Shown one piece after another: positions 45,221 to 58,174 of a stretch of 64,000 nt of DNA. Made by a program: the position numbers and the translations under genes. Every line of letters starts with the position of its first letter. Positions within the stretch are counted from its first letter, which is position 1. Below the pieces are notes generated by a model. The model saw only the letters and a program-made list of their open reading frames with translations, was not told the origin of the DNA and searched no databases. The stretch is from Linnemannia hyalina (taxonomy: Eukaryota; Mortierellomycota; Mortierellomycetes; Mortierellales; Mortierellaceae), in the NCBI GenBank assembly GCA_019671135.1, contig JAHRHY010000005.1, forward strand, positions 2,342,001-2,406,000, written 5' to 3'.

Positions 45221-46815
45221 AGATCTTGAAGAAGAAATACATAACATATCCCAAAACACACTTACAACTATATCCTTCCCTTCCCTTCCATTACCTTGAT
45301 AATCCTTCTACCATTGTACATACTCCATCCTCGCCTATCAGCCTGACAATCAAAGACAATAATAATAAAAAAAAAAAGTCGATGTAACTCCTGCCTTCTC
45401 CCCCCCTGGAACTTGTTTCTTAGATGTCGAAAGGTGTTTTGGGTCTACATTTTCTGCCTTGTTGAACGTAGCAAGGGGGGGAGGGGGGCTCATCAAAAAC
45501 GCGATCGGTTACGGGTATTTTTCCTGTTCCAGGAGTGAGCACAAACAATAAGAACAACAAGTACAACAACAACAACAACAAAGGGATGTTTTTGGAGACG
45601 TGGAAGGGAAGGAAGGCAAAAACAAGGAGAGTCGAAGTAGGGGATGAGTTCAGTTTCGCGTGTGTTTTGAGCAGAGCAAAGCAACAACACCGGAGGGGGC
45701 GTGTAAACAAAGGGGAGGAGAGGAGGAAGGGAGGCATCCATTTTGTGTTTTTTACATGTGTGAACGTGAGGAGGAGAAGAGAGGAGAGGAGAGGAGAAGC
45801 GAACAGAGGAAAGCACAGCAAGGGTGTTGTTGTGCTTAGTTTCTTTGTCTTTTGCGCTTGGCTATCAAACGGGTCTTTAGTTCTATGAGGAAGGATGAAG
45901 AGTGAACGTGGAAAAGCAGGGGTGCGGATCAAATGTTGACTAATGAATTATTATTAATATTTGCAAGGTAATAGGAAGTAGCCTTGGTAGGAAGGTGGAT
46001 GGATGATGAGAAAATAAGACTGTGTCGACTGGGTCTCGAACCATGAGAATGACCTTAATTTTTTTTATTTCTTTCGTTCAGCAGTTCCAACAGTGGGTTC
46101 ACTCTTTTACTTGGATTCGCTTCTTTCTTCCTTCCCTTCTACTCCCCCCGTTCTTTGTCTTTGACCGTCCCATCCCTTTCCTTCCTCCCCTTCTTCACCT
46201 CTTTCCCTTCCTTATTTACTTTTCGGTGGCCAATCATCACTCCCACCACACTCACTCAAATACCTCTCTTCTTCTCAATTCTTTATTCCCCGGACTGGTC
46301 CTGGTGATCATCTCTCTCCTTCTCCTACTACTCTCCTTTTCCTTCCTCACTCGCTCATTATTCCCTTCACTTTTGCCACCCCCATTACTGTTACCCCTCC
46401 TCCCTTCATACACAATACCCTTTTTTTCCCTCTGTTGTTCGACCTTTGCTTATTCATCATACATCTTTTCCTCTTTTCATTCTCTTCACTCGTCCTCGCG
46501 CCCTTTGCTGAGTCTTCGCCCTTTGTTTCTCCTCTTTCTTTCGTACCCATTGACGAACAACCTCCAACAACTGACAATGAACAAAGGCGAACCGACAAGT
46601 ATAGCCAACCTCCTCTAGTAGCAATAACGACAACTCAAAAAACTTTGTAATAGAGCCCCGCATCACCACTTTCTCTCTATCTCTTTCTCCTTTTCTCTCC
46701 TTCCCTCAACACCCCGTCGACATCCATTTCTCTCTTCTTCCCACTACTCCTTTACACTCGTCCAATAACAACCGCCATCCCACCCCGCGGAGAAACCGAC
46801 AACAAGCACACTCAA
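45221..46815. other. intergenic region and C/T-rich leader
   Basis: No supported gene. AATAAT/AATAAA-like signals follow the upstream gene at about 45360. An ACA/AAC repeat lies near 45545-45590. From about 46080 to 46800 the strand is strongly C/T-rich and probably forms the leader of the adaptor gene. Long frames in this tract are low-complexity artefacts. Confidence 0.4.
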
Positions 46816-49800
46816 ATGGAGAGCATCACACAGTGGGACCCAAGCAGGGTTCATCAGTGGATGTGTTCCATCGGATTCCCAAACTACGAAAAGCAAATCA
46901 AAGGTATAACCTCACTCTCTCACACTCTCGTTTAAGGCACTTGTCGCTCACTCTCTCTCTCTCTCTCTCTCTCTTTTTGCTCAGGTTCTATTTCTCGCCC
47001 AGGCGGTTTCTCTTTACTTTTTCGTTCTCACCTAAAACCTAGGCGGGATTTAGGTGTAGCTTTTTGTGAACAAGGAACACAACATGAGTATTGACCTTAC
47101 CCTTCACTCTCACGACAAACAAACGTAGATAATGGCATCTCTGGCGACTTGCTAATTCACCTTGATCACGCTGCGCTGAAGGATTTGTCCATCTGGGAGG
47201 TGGGGAAGAGACTTCTTATCCTCAAGGCCATCTACCAACTCAAGATCTCCTACGGCATCTCGCTCGAGGCCGGCGACTATGTCCCTCCAAGTAAGCTATC
47301 AGCTAATTATCCAACGACGACGACCACAACACAAAAACAATAACAGCTGCGACGACGACACAACAGGAAAGAAACAACAATAACAACAACAACAACAACA
47401 AAACGATCAAAAAAAATGAAAGAAAAATAGATGTCGTGCCCATTGAGAGCAAAATGGCTGAATTGGCGTGCATTTGCTGGACAAACCCGCATACAACCAA
47501 TCGATTCGGATCATTCACCCACTCTTTATTCACCTCTATCCTTTGTCTGTTTCTTGTCTTCCTTTTTTTGTTCCCTTTTCCCTTTTCCCTTTTCATGACC
47601 TCCTCGTGTTACTTTGCCGTTTTGCTTCTTTTTTTTCCTTTCTTTGTGACACATCCTAGGCGTTGCATTCGAAAATGTAAGTATCGAATACGAAGAAAAG
47701 AAATACCCGAAAGTCTGCAAGCCAGCCGCAGGAGGGCTATAATGTTTTCTTGCAGACAGGATGTCCACTGTTCTTTAATAACGAAACTCATCTCCGTGCT
47801 CTTTCTCTCTCTCTCCCTCACTCCCTATTTCCGGTTTTGTCCTGGTAGGAACATAATTATCAAGCAGCTGCAAGTCTAAAGTCGGTGGAACAGGCAGTGC
47901 ATGAGAAAGGTGCGTCTCGTGGGTTGTTAATAATTATCTCCTCTTGGGCCCTGTCTGCTAATGACCTCCTTTCTCTCCATCTCGCTCTGTCAGTCTGTCA
48001 TCATGAAGTACTTGGAAGCAAGATTAATCAGGGGGGCGACACGGAGGAAAATAGGACAAAAGGAGAAAGAAAAGGAGAGGCGCATTAACTGAAAAAAGAG
48101 GAATTGAGTAACACAGTAACGCCTTTCCTTTTGGCCATGACCAGAAGCATCAACTGGCCTGAGCGATAAAGAGAGATGCGCTCGTTACTGTGGGATTATA
48201 CTTCATTGCTTTGGACCTATCATCGCTGACAATTCTCTTTGACTTTTCGTATTCTAAATAGACAACACAATTCAACATCTCGTGCGGGAAGTGGAGAGGA
48301 TGTCAAAGGATCTGACGAAACTCAAAGATGAACTCTGGACCATGCAAAAGGACCAAAAAGTAATTACCAGGAAGCCATGCTGTTGAAGCATGCAGGAAAA
48401 AAAAAGCAAAGACAATGGCGCGAAAAGAAGTATCGTGCCAGTTTTCCTGTGCAACATGACTAATCCGGACCGAACCCTCTTTTCGGTTTCGCTCTGCTTG
48501 CTTTTTCAACTTAGCCTCTACCGGAACCCAGCCCTGCACCTGCGTATTCAAAGTTTGCAATTAACGGACAGCCGCCATCTTCATCTTCGTCTTCGTCTTC
48601 GGCCATGCTCTCGGCATCACCATCAGCACATGGAAACAACACAAACTTGCCTCCTCAGTCGCCCATTCACGCTTCACATGCGCATGCGAGCAGTTCGTCC
48701 AGGTCGCCTATTTATTCGACAGATTCTGGATTTCACTCTGTGCCCAGCTCACCGCACTCGCCGAGCGATATCCGCGGACGAAGAGGGTCCACCATGGACA
48801 CACACGAGGTATGACCGCATTGGTGCAAAGGAGCAGATCTAGATGAATAACAATAGGAGCGTGCAAATGTCAGGAGCGAGCAGTCAGTGTTCACAAGGAC
48901 TAACCCCTATTGTTTTGATATTTGTTAATTTCACGTGCCGGATATTCTTGATGAGCAGGAAGGAAAGGCTATGGGATCTCCTGGAGTGGATGGTGCTGGG
49001 GCTATCAAGGTATACGGCCAGAAGCCGTCAACACGGGACCCAGTGGATGCTTTTAAGAGCTTCAGAATCTCTCAGGACGACCCTTGTCACAAGGTGTTAC
49101 CCGCTGCCCTGAAGAAGTACAAGATCAACGATGACTGGCGCCAATACGCTCTCTTTATTTGCTATGGCAACACAGGTTCGTTTCATTGTGGAACTATGTT
49201 ACTGGATATGCACTCATGCGGAATGTTTATCTTTTGTTGTTTATGGCAACGATCAAGCGCATGGACCAATCTGACATAATATATTTCACATGGGGAAACT
49301 ATTACATTAGAGCGCATTTTGACGTACAATGACAAACCATTGCTTTTGATGAAGCAACTCAAGGAAAAGAAGGAGAACCCGGTGTTCATGTTGAAGCATA
49401 TCAAGCAGATGAAGTCGCCAGCCGCCAGCGCACCCTCACCACCCAGCTCGCACCCACCACGAAAGAGCTCGGACTTTTTGAACAAGGAGCTTCCCTTGCC
49501 ACCAGAGGCTATGTCAGCTTCGTCGGCAATAGGCGGGTCAAGTAGTAACTCGCTGTCGCCCACAGGAGGAGGATTGAGTGCTTATACCAATGGACACCAC
49601 TCTTCGCTTGCTCGATCAGGAACCTCCGCCTCTATGCGTACCTCCAGCAAAACCGCCGCCACAGCTAGTACGTCATCATTTCTTGTTCCTCTGGACTTGT
49701 TATTATAGTTTTCAGGATGTCAAATACTAATACTTTCGCAATGTTTCAATATGTATTATTAGCATCGGCATCGACATCGTTGAATCAGACGACGACGACT

Positions 49801-50396
49801 TCCAATGGATCATCAACGGGAAGTAATCATTTGAAGTCAGAATCAGCCCTTGGAGCAGCTGTGGGACCCAAGCCCGAAAACTATGTACAGGAAACTGTCG
49901 AGGCGTCAGGAATGGCTGTGGCATTGTACGAATGGGAGGCCAAGCGAGACGACGAGCTGAACGTCAAAGTCGGCGACGTGTTCAAGATCAAGAGTAAAGG
50001 ACACGGATGGTGGGTTGTGCAACGTGATGAGGAGATTGGATGGATCCCAGCCAGTATCCTGTCTGAGAGCTCGTCCGAGGACGGATACTTTTCTGCGGAG
50101 GGAGTGGCCATCTTTGACTTTGCCAAGACTGGACCAAACGAGCTCAGTATCAAAACCGGCGACAAACTCGTAAGTCCTTTTCTCATCTTTCTTTTGCGCG
50201 CGGTCCTGTCGTTTGTTGTGTTGAGCTGGCATATTATTATTTTTTTGCTCTTTTGTCTCCCCAGGTTTTCTGACATGTTTTTTGTGTGAACAAATAGAAA
50301 ATTTTTCGACGACACCAACACTGGCTGTTGGCGACGTGCGATGGACAGCGTGGATGGGTTCCAAGTTGGTTCGTCAACCTGGACTCGCAACAATAG
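46816..50396 (+). CDS. SAM-RA-SH3-SH3 adaptor, Ste50/Ubc2-like
   Basis: Ten exons (46816-46903, 47129-47290, 47660-47676, 47849-47909, 48262-48359, 48515-48808, 48959-49175, 49311-49667, 49763-50169, 50298-50396) join in phase to 599 aa. Domains in order: SAM (about 1-80; WDPSRVHQWMCSIGFPNYEK, then DLLIHLDHAALKDLSIWEVG); a coiled-coil segment (about 110-142; HLVREVERMSKDLTKLKDEL); Ser/Pro linker; Ras-association domain (about 252-342; KVLPAALKKYKI, WRQYALFICYGNTERIL); linker; SH3-1 (about 482-535; ALYEWEAKRDDELNVKVGD, GWIPASIL); SH3-2 (about 542-595; AIFDFAKTGPNELSIKTGDK, RGWVPSWFV). Ste50-type proteins link Cdc42/Ras to the Ste11 MAPKKK in mating, osmotic and filamentous signalling. Yeast Ste50 lacks SH3 domains, whereas Ustilago Ubc2 has two, so this is the Ubc2 layout. 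Exon 3 is a 17-nt microexon required by phase. Confidence 0.88.
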
Positions 50397-50659
50397 ACAC
50401 TTCTCACCCACCGTTACCACCGTTGTCCTCTTTCGAAGGAGGAGCAATAAAAAAAAAAAAAAAAAAAAGTCACTCAAGGACACTACACCATCACACCACA
50501 CAAAACAACGCGGGGACTTGCATATCAAGATATCAAGGAGTAGAAGTCATACTATTATTACTGAAGTTACACCGTACGGAAGAAAGGGGCTTTTCTATAC
50601 GGTTATAATATCTAATGACCCCCCCCCTCCTTGCCACGGGCAGGAATACAGGGCGGGTT

Positions 50660-53470
50660 TTAGATATCCTCAGAGTCAGCGACGTTGGCTTGGACCCAGT
50701 CATGCGCAATGGGACCCAAAAGATGATCAGGCACTCCAAAGGCATCCACAAGAGGAGTTATATTCTCGTGGACCCTGTGCAACAAACCTCCGACCAGGTT
50801 TCGGATCCGCTCTTGGACGGGTTCGTCGAGGTAGCGCCTTCGGATCATGTTCTGGTCCATGTCGAGTTTCCACAGGGCGTGCAATTGGCGCATTAAGGTG
50901 AGGGGCGAGGTGCCAGTGGCGGAAGTGGTCGTGGCGGCGGAGAGGGTTTCTTGGGCGATGAATTCTGAAAGGATCCAGTGCTCGAGCACGGCACGTGCGA
51001 ATTCCTGAGAGAGTGCAGAGTGAGTATCCAGGATATTGTCCAACCCAATGTTGGGAGTTCCTTGTGCCTTGGCCTGGGCGCGGGAGAGGTCGATGGCGGC
51101 GTGGAGGCGGTGGGCAGAGGCATGGATGTGGTGTTGGAAGAGGTCGAGTTGGAATTTTGGGGAGAGGAGCGTCGAATCGGAGAAGTGTTGGGAGGTGAAG
51201 TTGGCGAGGGTTGGGATACGGGTGGGTTTGTAGTCGTTTATACAGCCTTTTGCTACGGTGATTAGCATCACCTGGTTGTCTCCTATGGAATACGATTTTG
51301 CGAAGGGAGAGAGAGAGAGAGGGGAAAAAATGTGTGGGTTAATTAAATGTTGCCTCCTATCCATACCATATTTTTTTTATATCCTTGTTCAACAAAAAAG
51401 GGGCCTCAGGGTACGAACCTTCATAGGTGGCCATGACATCGCAATCGGCTTTCATCTGTCCGATACGATTCGAAGATTTCAATCCTTGACCACCACAGGC
51501 TTCTCGGGTCGCCTGGAGGGTGTCGAGGAGATGCCAGGTGTGCAAGGATTTGAGTCCTGAGGAAATGACATGGAACTGTTTGAGGAGCTTGAGGTCGGAT
51601 TTTTCGGTGTCGCGAAGGCGGGCTATGGCGCGGGCTGCAAAGTGTTGGGCGTAGGTTTGTGCGAGGAGGGGGTACAGTCGTCGCTATTTTTTTTGTTTTG
51701 GTAGTGGGTGAGAAAGAACAGTTACTGAGTCTTTGCGTTTCATTCACGGTCGAAAGACCAACTGATAAAATACATGCAATAAAAAAGTTACCTGGTGAAG
51801 CTTATAGTCCATGATAAGGGTCTCCAACTCCCCAACCTGCTTGGCTCCAAACTGCCTCCTCGTCAACCCATACCTAACCGCAAGCGTCAACGCAGTCTTT
51901 GACATATTATCCGAACTAATGCTCAACCCCACCCGTCCCTCCGATAAGTTCACCAACTGGCCCCCAAACCTCTGATCGTTATTGTCTCCAAAGAAACTCT
52001 CATAAACCCCCTGTTCATTCACACCGCCATACTTATCCAGGCACATATGCCGGGGGACTTTAACATGATCAAACCAAAGCCGACCATTGTCGACACCATT
52101 AAGTCCTGATTTGGACCCACAGTTCCGGATGGTGACACCTGGGCTGGGGGAGCGGGTAGAGAGGTCACGGATGGGGATGAGGAAGGCGTGAATGCCTTTG
52201 TGGGATGGGGGGTGGGAGGGGTCGGTCGGGTGAGGGATGTAGAGTTGGGCCCAAACTACGGACATGAATGCCGTCTCTGCCGCTGCTCCAATCCAGTACT
52301 ATTGGGATTGTTGTTTTTTTTCGAGAAGGGGGAATGTAGAAGGATAGTTAGTGTTAGGTTGCATGCTTAGGGAAGGGCAAATTTGAGATGATGGCTGAAA
52401 AAAAAAGATGATCGGGTGTTAGTTACCTTTTGGGCGGTGGTGTTGGGGGTGTTGATAATGTAGCATCCTTCCTTGACGTCCCAGTGCGCCTCTGTCTCAA
52501 TGCCTCTTGGGTTACTTCCATGTCCAAGTTCTAATCATATGAAACCACAAAAAGAAGAGCAGCATAGCACTTTTTTTTCGTTAGCAACACGACATCCTTC
52601 AACATAGCCACTCTCCATATCAATGCCCGTTCAAAAATGAAAAGTAACTAACCGGTAAGGGCGAAGCAGCCAGGGACTTCAAAGCTATCGGCAAGGGGCA
52701 ACCACTTATTCTGAAGAGCCTCGGAGCCAAGTTCACGGATAGATCCGGAGTAAAGTCCGAAATGGGCGCCGTGCATGGTCGAGAGGCCGTTGTCAAAGTA
52801 TGACAATGCATCTTGGATCTGTATAAATTTGTTCCTGTCAATGTTCACTCTATGTTGGTCGGACGAAGTGAAGGAAAATGATCACTGGTTATGATGGCAC
52901 TGAGAAGGCGAGGAGGAGTGTACTGTTGGGAAATTATTTACCCATAGGGAAATGTGCTAAACGTGCTCAGTTCATCAAAACACACACAGCAAAGAAACAA
53001 AAAAAAAATAAAAATGAAAAGTGAACATACTTCGGCTCGGTCCAGGTGGGACGGAAGCCCAGTTTGGCGAGGTGGCGGGTTCGTTCTTGGTTGCGGGTGA
53101 CCAGTTCCTCCTTAGTGACATTGTACTGGTACTCGAACAATGGGTGCTTCAATTGCTCGAACATCTACCCACGCATCGTGTATGGCGTCAAAGGAAACGA
53201 ACGAAAAAGAAGTTTTTTTGTTAATCCTTGGAAAGTGAACAAAAAGGGGATGGATTCAAAGGAGGGAGGGAGAGTAAGTACCCATTTGCGCCAGGTCTGG
53301 TCTTTGCCATCGAGGAGGACAGAGAGGGCATCGGCGTGGAGGTGGACGGGTGGGAGGGAGGTCTCGAGGATCTCGGTGACGGAGTCTCGTGGGGCGGTGG
53401 TGTCCAGTTGGGCCGAGAGGGATGCCAGTCGCAGCTGAGCTTTGCTTGTTGCTGAGTTGTTGTTGGCCAT
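50660..53470 (-). CDS. acyl-CoA oxidase (peroxisomal beta-oxidation)
   Basis: Seven exons on the minus strand (53470-53282, 53164-53031, 52849-52653, 52530-52427, 52298-51792, 51683-51419, 51282-50660) join in phase to 672 aa, the usual length. The enzyme oxidises acyl-CoA to trans-2-enoyl-CoA with FAD and passes electrons to O2, giving H2O2. Signatures: FALTELGHGSNPRGIETEA (about 169-188), VDNGRLWFDHVKVPR, RYGLTRRQFGAKQVGELETL, QATREACGGQGL with the FAD-proximal TYEGDNQVM, and a long helical C-terminal domain. The last residues are DSEDI, so there is no SKL-type PTS1; several fungal acyl-CoA oxidases are also imported without one. It is tail to tail with the adaptor gene, 263 bases apart, and head to head with the sorting nexin gene. 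Confidence 0.93.
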
Positions 53471-54387
53471 GGTATTTCCTTTCGGCTGGAGAGGTAATAA
53501 AATGTGGAGAGGAAGGAGTAAAAAGGGGCGGAGTGAGAAAAAGGCGGGAAGAGAAACAAAAAGAGAAGGAATGAGATGGACTTTATAAAAGAGACGACAG
53601 GAGGGAATGTCAAGAAAAGAGAGGAGATGAGTAAAAGAAGAGTGAGTGACAGGCTGACACTTTCACGAGTGCCAACCGACAGCCATACAGTGCAAAACCC
53701 TGTTTGTTCGTGAGAGCCGATCGGATTTCTGTTTGTCGTTTCTGTGTGTACAAACAAAATAAACGTCCAAAAGTATCTAATTCATGGGTGTACACACACG
53801 TATGAGGAAAATGGGCCGGCTCCCTACCGAGCAGTTTGATGAGCGAATACTCTTTTCTAGTCTCAACTTGTGTGCCAGACAAAAGGCCATGGGCTGGGGG
53901 ACTAACCAGTTAGCCGATCATGATGCAGGGGTTTGTACCGTCTTTGCACCATACTCTCAATGATATGCATTTTTTTATGTTTGCAAAGTGGATGCGATGA
54001 TGAAGTACTCAGCCTTGACAGTGAGGAAGAGAGGGCTTTCTAGGATTGGGTGGAGAAGGAAGGAGGGCTTGTTGTGGATGCATTGCGTTTTTTCTCCACA
54101 CGGAAGGCACGCAATTAGAGTTGGTGGCGTACCTCTTCTACACGTGATATGTGGATGTCGTGATTTAAAAAAATCTTAGAACACCTTGGCTTGCACACAG
54201 CGACAGACTTCTACTTTTCACTAGACCAACCAGCCCTTCTACTTTCTCTTCTTATTTCTTTCGTTTCTTTGTTCGCCTTTACACAACAACGACAGCAACC
54301 GCAACCACACCAACTTCACACTCGACAGCAAGAAACTGCAACAATAACAACCAACTGATTTCGACTTGACACCCACAAGGACACAGA
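53471..54387. promoter_or_regulatory. divergent promoter region between acyl-CoA oxidase and Mvp1-like genes
   Basis: 917 bases between two divergent start codons. The left 150 bases are C/T-rich when read with the oxidase gene, and the right 200 are C/T- and CAAC-rich. No gene and no clear oleate-response element seen. Confidence 0.35.
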
Positions 54388-57300
54388 ATGAGCACAGCGG
54401 ACGACAATGACGACGGCATGACAGCCTCCTTCACCGCCTCAACCTTCGAATCCGACGTCAATGACCCCTGGACCGCCAACACTCGTGGGGGACTCAACCC
54501 CATCGACCTCAGCACCATCCTATGTATGCTTTTTGTCCATATTACTATTCAACTACATCAAACACGACCGGATCCTCTTTTTTTTGATATGACAAACAGG
54601 ACAACAGACTGACACAAAATTGCTCTTATTTTTCCCACCATGCAGCAGGAATGCCATTGCCGGCTATTTACACAACAGCATTCGACTTGGCCCAACCTTC
54701 AGGAGGAAAGGTCACCGTTCTGGCTCTGAACAAGATCTTGGCTGTCAGTGGTCTCCCTCCAGCAACCATCGACAAGGTACATACATGATCTCTTCTTGCT
54801 TCTTTTTTCTCTACTTTTCATTGAGTGCCCCTTTTCATTTCACTGCTGACCCCTCTGCCAAGCAACGAGGGTTTGTGAATAGGGGATGGACGATGGGTGT
54901 TGGGTTGCGCAGGAAAAAAAATCACACTCTGTCGTGTTTTGGTGCCCCTGATTCCTTCAGGTGGACTAAAATAATGTGAACATGTGTCCTCTGGTACACT
55001 TCTTTATCTTTTCGGTATGCATTGTCGTATCTCTCCTGACCGCCGCTCCCTCTGCTATGTTGTAGATCCTAAACATTGTCGTTGCCCCAACAAGATCCAG
55101 GATCACAAAGGGAGAATGCAGCGTAGCATTGGCACTGGTGGCGATGGCACAAAAGAACATGGACCTCTCTATCGAAAACCTGACCGCTCATCGTGAAGGT
55201 ACCCAGGATGCTGTCCTTGCACCAATTGCTTCTTTTGTTGTAGTTACCTGTGTTAGAAAATTAATACTGTTTGCTGATCAGGTCCACGTTGTACTAACGA
55301 CCTTCACGTCTTTTGCTCTCATGTTCCTCAGACCTGCCGATCCCACACTTGCCAGGATTGGAAAGCATCGACTTTGGCAGCGCCGCGGATACCTCAGGAA
55401 TATACGCGACCTCTTCATCTCTACCCAAGGGCCATCCTGTGAACGTCGGCAGCACTATATCAGACCCCTGGAGGACATCGACATATAAAGGAAATGGATA
55501 CCCACCTCCACCTTCATTCCTCGCCTCACCACCATTTCCTTCTGCTGACATATCAGGGTCGAACTCGGACGAGGCGTCAGGGAGCAGTCAGAGGGATGTT
55601 CATCTATGGTTCTTGAACCTAGATGTTATCAGGATCACTTTTGCGCCCGAGAAGGAAGGAATCTTTTTGTTCAGACATACCAACTACATCGTTGAATCCA
55701 AAGTAAGACTTAGTCGGGAGGAGAGTATTGCAGGACATGTAGCGTGGCCCTGATAAAAGAGACTAACGGTTGACTTCTTCCTTCGCTGTTTACTGTTGCA
55801 CCTGCTAGGCTCGACAAACGACAGTAATCAGGAGGTACAGTGATTTTTGGTGGCTATTGGAGATCCTTGCCAAGAGGTTCCCGTACAGGATCCTTCCAAA
55901 CCTCCCACCCAAGCGACTCGGAGGTACTATATGGTTCTTTGCTTCCCTTGTCGACTTTTGTGCTCCCCTCATGCGCTATGATGTGATGCTTTGCGTCCTT
56001 TTTTTTGTTCTCAGTTTTGGTTCCCACACTCTCAACCCGCACGTTGTGTGTGTACCTTTTTTGTGAGCCCTAACTCTAATAGTCATTTTTTTCCTTCGAC
56101 GACACATAGTGGCAGACGAAGTTTTCTTAGAGAGGCGGTTGCGAGGATTGACGAGATTCATGAATGCGCTGATGAGGCATCCTGTTCTGAAGAATGATCC
56201 CTTGGTCATTTCTTTCCTGACCGAGCCAGTTGTAAGTATCTCGCTTCTTTCCAATTTGTGGTCAAATATCAACTTGATTTTCAGGCCATTAAACAAACCT
56301 TTATCATTATATCTTCGACAAATTTTTTAATAGGAGCTGGCATTGTGGAGGAAAAATGTGGTGATTTCGACTGAGGACGAGTTCACAAGAAAGCTACCCA
56401 TCTCTGAGAGTCTGGTGAAACAAGTACCCATGGATCTGGAGTTGCAGCTGGAGAGCATCAAGCGGCGGTTGCCTGCATCAGTGGAGTACTACAGGAGTAT
56501 GGTTCATGTCATGGATCGAGTTCAGAAACGGACAGAAGCCAACGCAGGCGACTACATGCGCTTCAGTCTCGCCCTCAAGTAAGTTTTATTTCATCTTCGC
56601 AATGGATATCGTACTTATTTACTTTGTGAAATGTCTAACGATTAAACAATGTTCACGTTACTGTATAAACTCGACATAGTGCATTGGCGGACTGTGAGAA
56701 GCATTGTCATGTGGAAGAGTGCTACAGCTGTGGGCAGTTGAGTCAAGGATATGGCAAGGTTGGATCTCATATAGGTCAGGCCTCCAATGCGCTGGAAGAG
56801 CAAGCCCGGGCGACACAACGCGGAGTCGTCGAGGATCTGAAACGACATCGCGATTTGTTAGTATCTGTCATGGAATTGATGCAGAGACGTGAGCGGGCGA
56901 AGGAAAGCGGGTTGGTTGAAATGTTGAAGAAGCGGATTACAAACCAGGAACAGAAATTGACACATCTGAGGACCACGGCTGCAGCGACTGCTGCCGCTGC
57001 TGCCGCTGCAAGGGCTGAAGGTGCTGGAGATGGAGGATATGGGGGAGGTGAGCCTGGGATCTATGATGCGCAGATCGAAAAGTTGGTTCAGGGTATCCAA
57101 TCGGTGAGTGGGGTGTTTTTATATCTTACGCGTCTTGTCTCTCTCGTTCACATGTTATTTTTCACAACTCGTACAGAGCCTAACTTCGCCCTCCTTTGAT
57201 CCAATCATATAAATCATATAGGACCGCGCGGAGATGGAGATGCAGAGTCAGAGGGCGATCCTGATAAACCATACACTGTCGATGGAGATATTGTACTACC

Positions 57301-57443
57301 ACAAGAGCCAGGCCTTGATTGCGTCCATCTACCAGAACTTTGTGCACGAGCAGATCAAGACCAGCCGGGGGCTCACGGATACTTGGGAGTCGCTGTCTCC
57401 CATTGTACATGATCTGCCTATGGAGGTCAATGCATTCAATTAG
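54388..57443 (+). CDS. mvp1: sorting nexin Mvp1 (SNX8-like, EH-PX-BAR)
   Basis: Nine exons (54388-54523, 54646-54776, 55066-55198, 55332-55702, 55809-55923, 56110-56231, 56334-56578, 56680-57103, 57222-57443) join in phase to 632 aa. Mvp1 binds PI3P on endosomes and, through its BAR domain, forms carriers that return cargo from endosomes, in yeast in parallel with retromer. N-terminal EH-like domain at about 48-125 ([38 protein letters not shown]). Low-complexity linker. PX domain at about 228-336 with the phosphoinositide-binding [13 protein letters not shown] and [16 protein letters not shown] region to the end, with an Ala-rich run (about 520-535). The acceptor of exon 2 is fixed because the alternative AG three bases on would create a stop. 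Confidence 0.9.
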
Positions 57444-57985
57444 GCTGCAAGTGGGGACCCTCGGTTGGAGAGTCAAACAGCATATCATTATTATACAAAA
57501 GAAATAAAACAGCAATGCGACAGCAAAACTGGAGCCCGGCAACAACGGGTATAATGGACTTAGCAGCTACGTTAGCTCCTCTCTCTTGCACTTCGCGTTC
57601 TCGATCATGCCATTCTCAATGGCGTTGCCTATACAACTCCCATATGTCTTTTTCACTTTTTTCTTTCTTTTGGTTAACACCAAGGAAAGGGACATGGTGG
57701 CGAAAAGTAAGGTAGGGGTGTGCAGATTAGACCCAACCGGGAACTATAGGTTACAACATACATGAAAAGAAACGAGAGGGGTGAATCGGGTCACACGCTG
57801 TAGTTTTGATTTTCTCTCCTCTCTCTCCTCTATTTTCCTCCTTGTTCGTTGTCATACATTCACTCCTCCTCGCCTCCACCAACACCAACCGCCATCATCA
57901 ACAACAGCATCAAACTGAATTACTATCCTCGCTTTTCGTGTTTTCTTCATTGCTTACCAAGATCCCGATTCCTGGTATCAGTACC
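57444..57985 (+). promoter_or_regulatory. spacer and presumed promoter of the trehalose gene
   Basis: No gene. It includes the nexin 3' end and a C/T-rich leader (57810-57960) that looks like a normal promoter and leader for the gene beyond. Confidence 0.35.
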
Positions 57986-58006
57986 ATGGCAACACAAGCT
58001 CACTGA
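57986..58006 (+). other. six-codon reading frame, possible remnant of a lost N-terminus
   Basis: ATG in a strong context (ACCATGG) follows the C/T-rich leader and encodes MATQAH, then TGA. A GTAAGG follows four bases after the stop. It could be the original start of the trehalose gene, now cut off, or an upstream reading frame. Confidence 0.3.
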
Positions 58007-58174
58007 GAGTAAGGTTCTTTATCGAAGGAAGGGCATGCAACGCGACAGGGAAAACTACAACAACGACAACGACAGCACAAAACACAGACTCTAATATCAG
58101 CTCCTCCCGTATTTTCTCTCACTCATTACCTTCACGTCGCAAGCTTTCGAAAAGTTCCTGAACACTATCCAGAA

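Noticed and set aside
46022..46062. B-box-like GGTTCGAGACC on the minus strand, suggesting a tRNA
   Set aside because: The T stem does not pair beyond two bases and no D arm, anticodon arm or acceptor stem is present upstream.
46022..46618. 198-codon plus-strand frame rich in Phe, Leu and Ser
   Set aside because: It lies in the C/T-rich leader of the adaptor gene. The hydrophobic look comes from composition.
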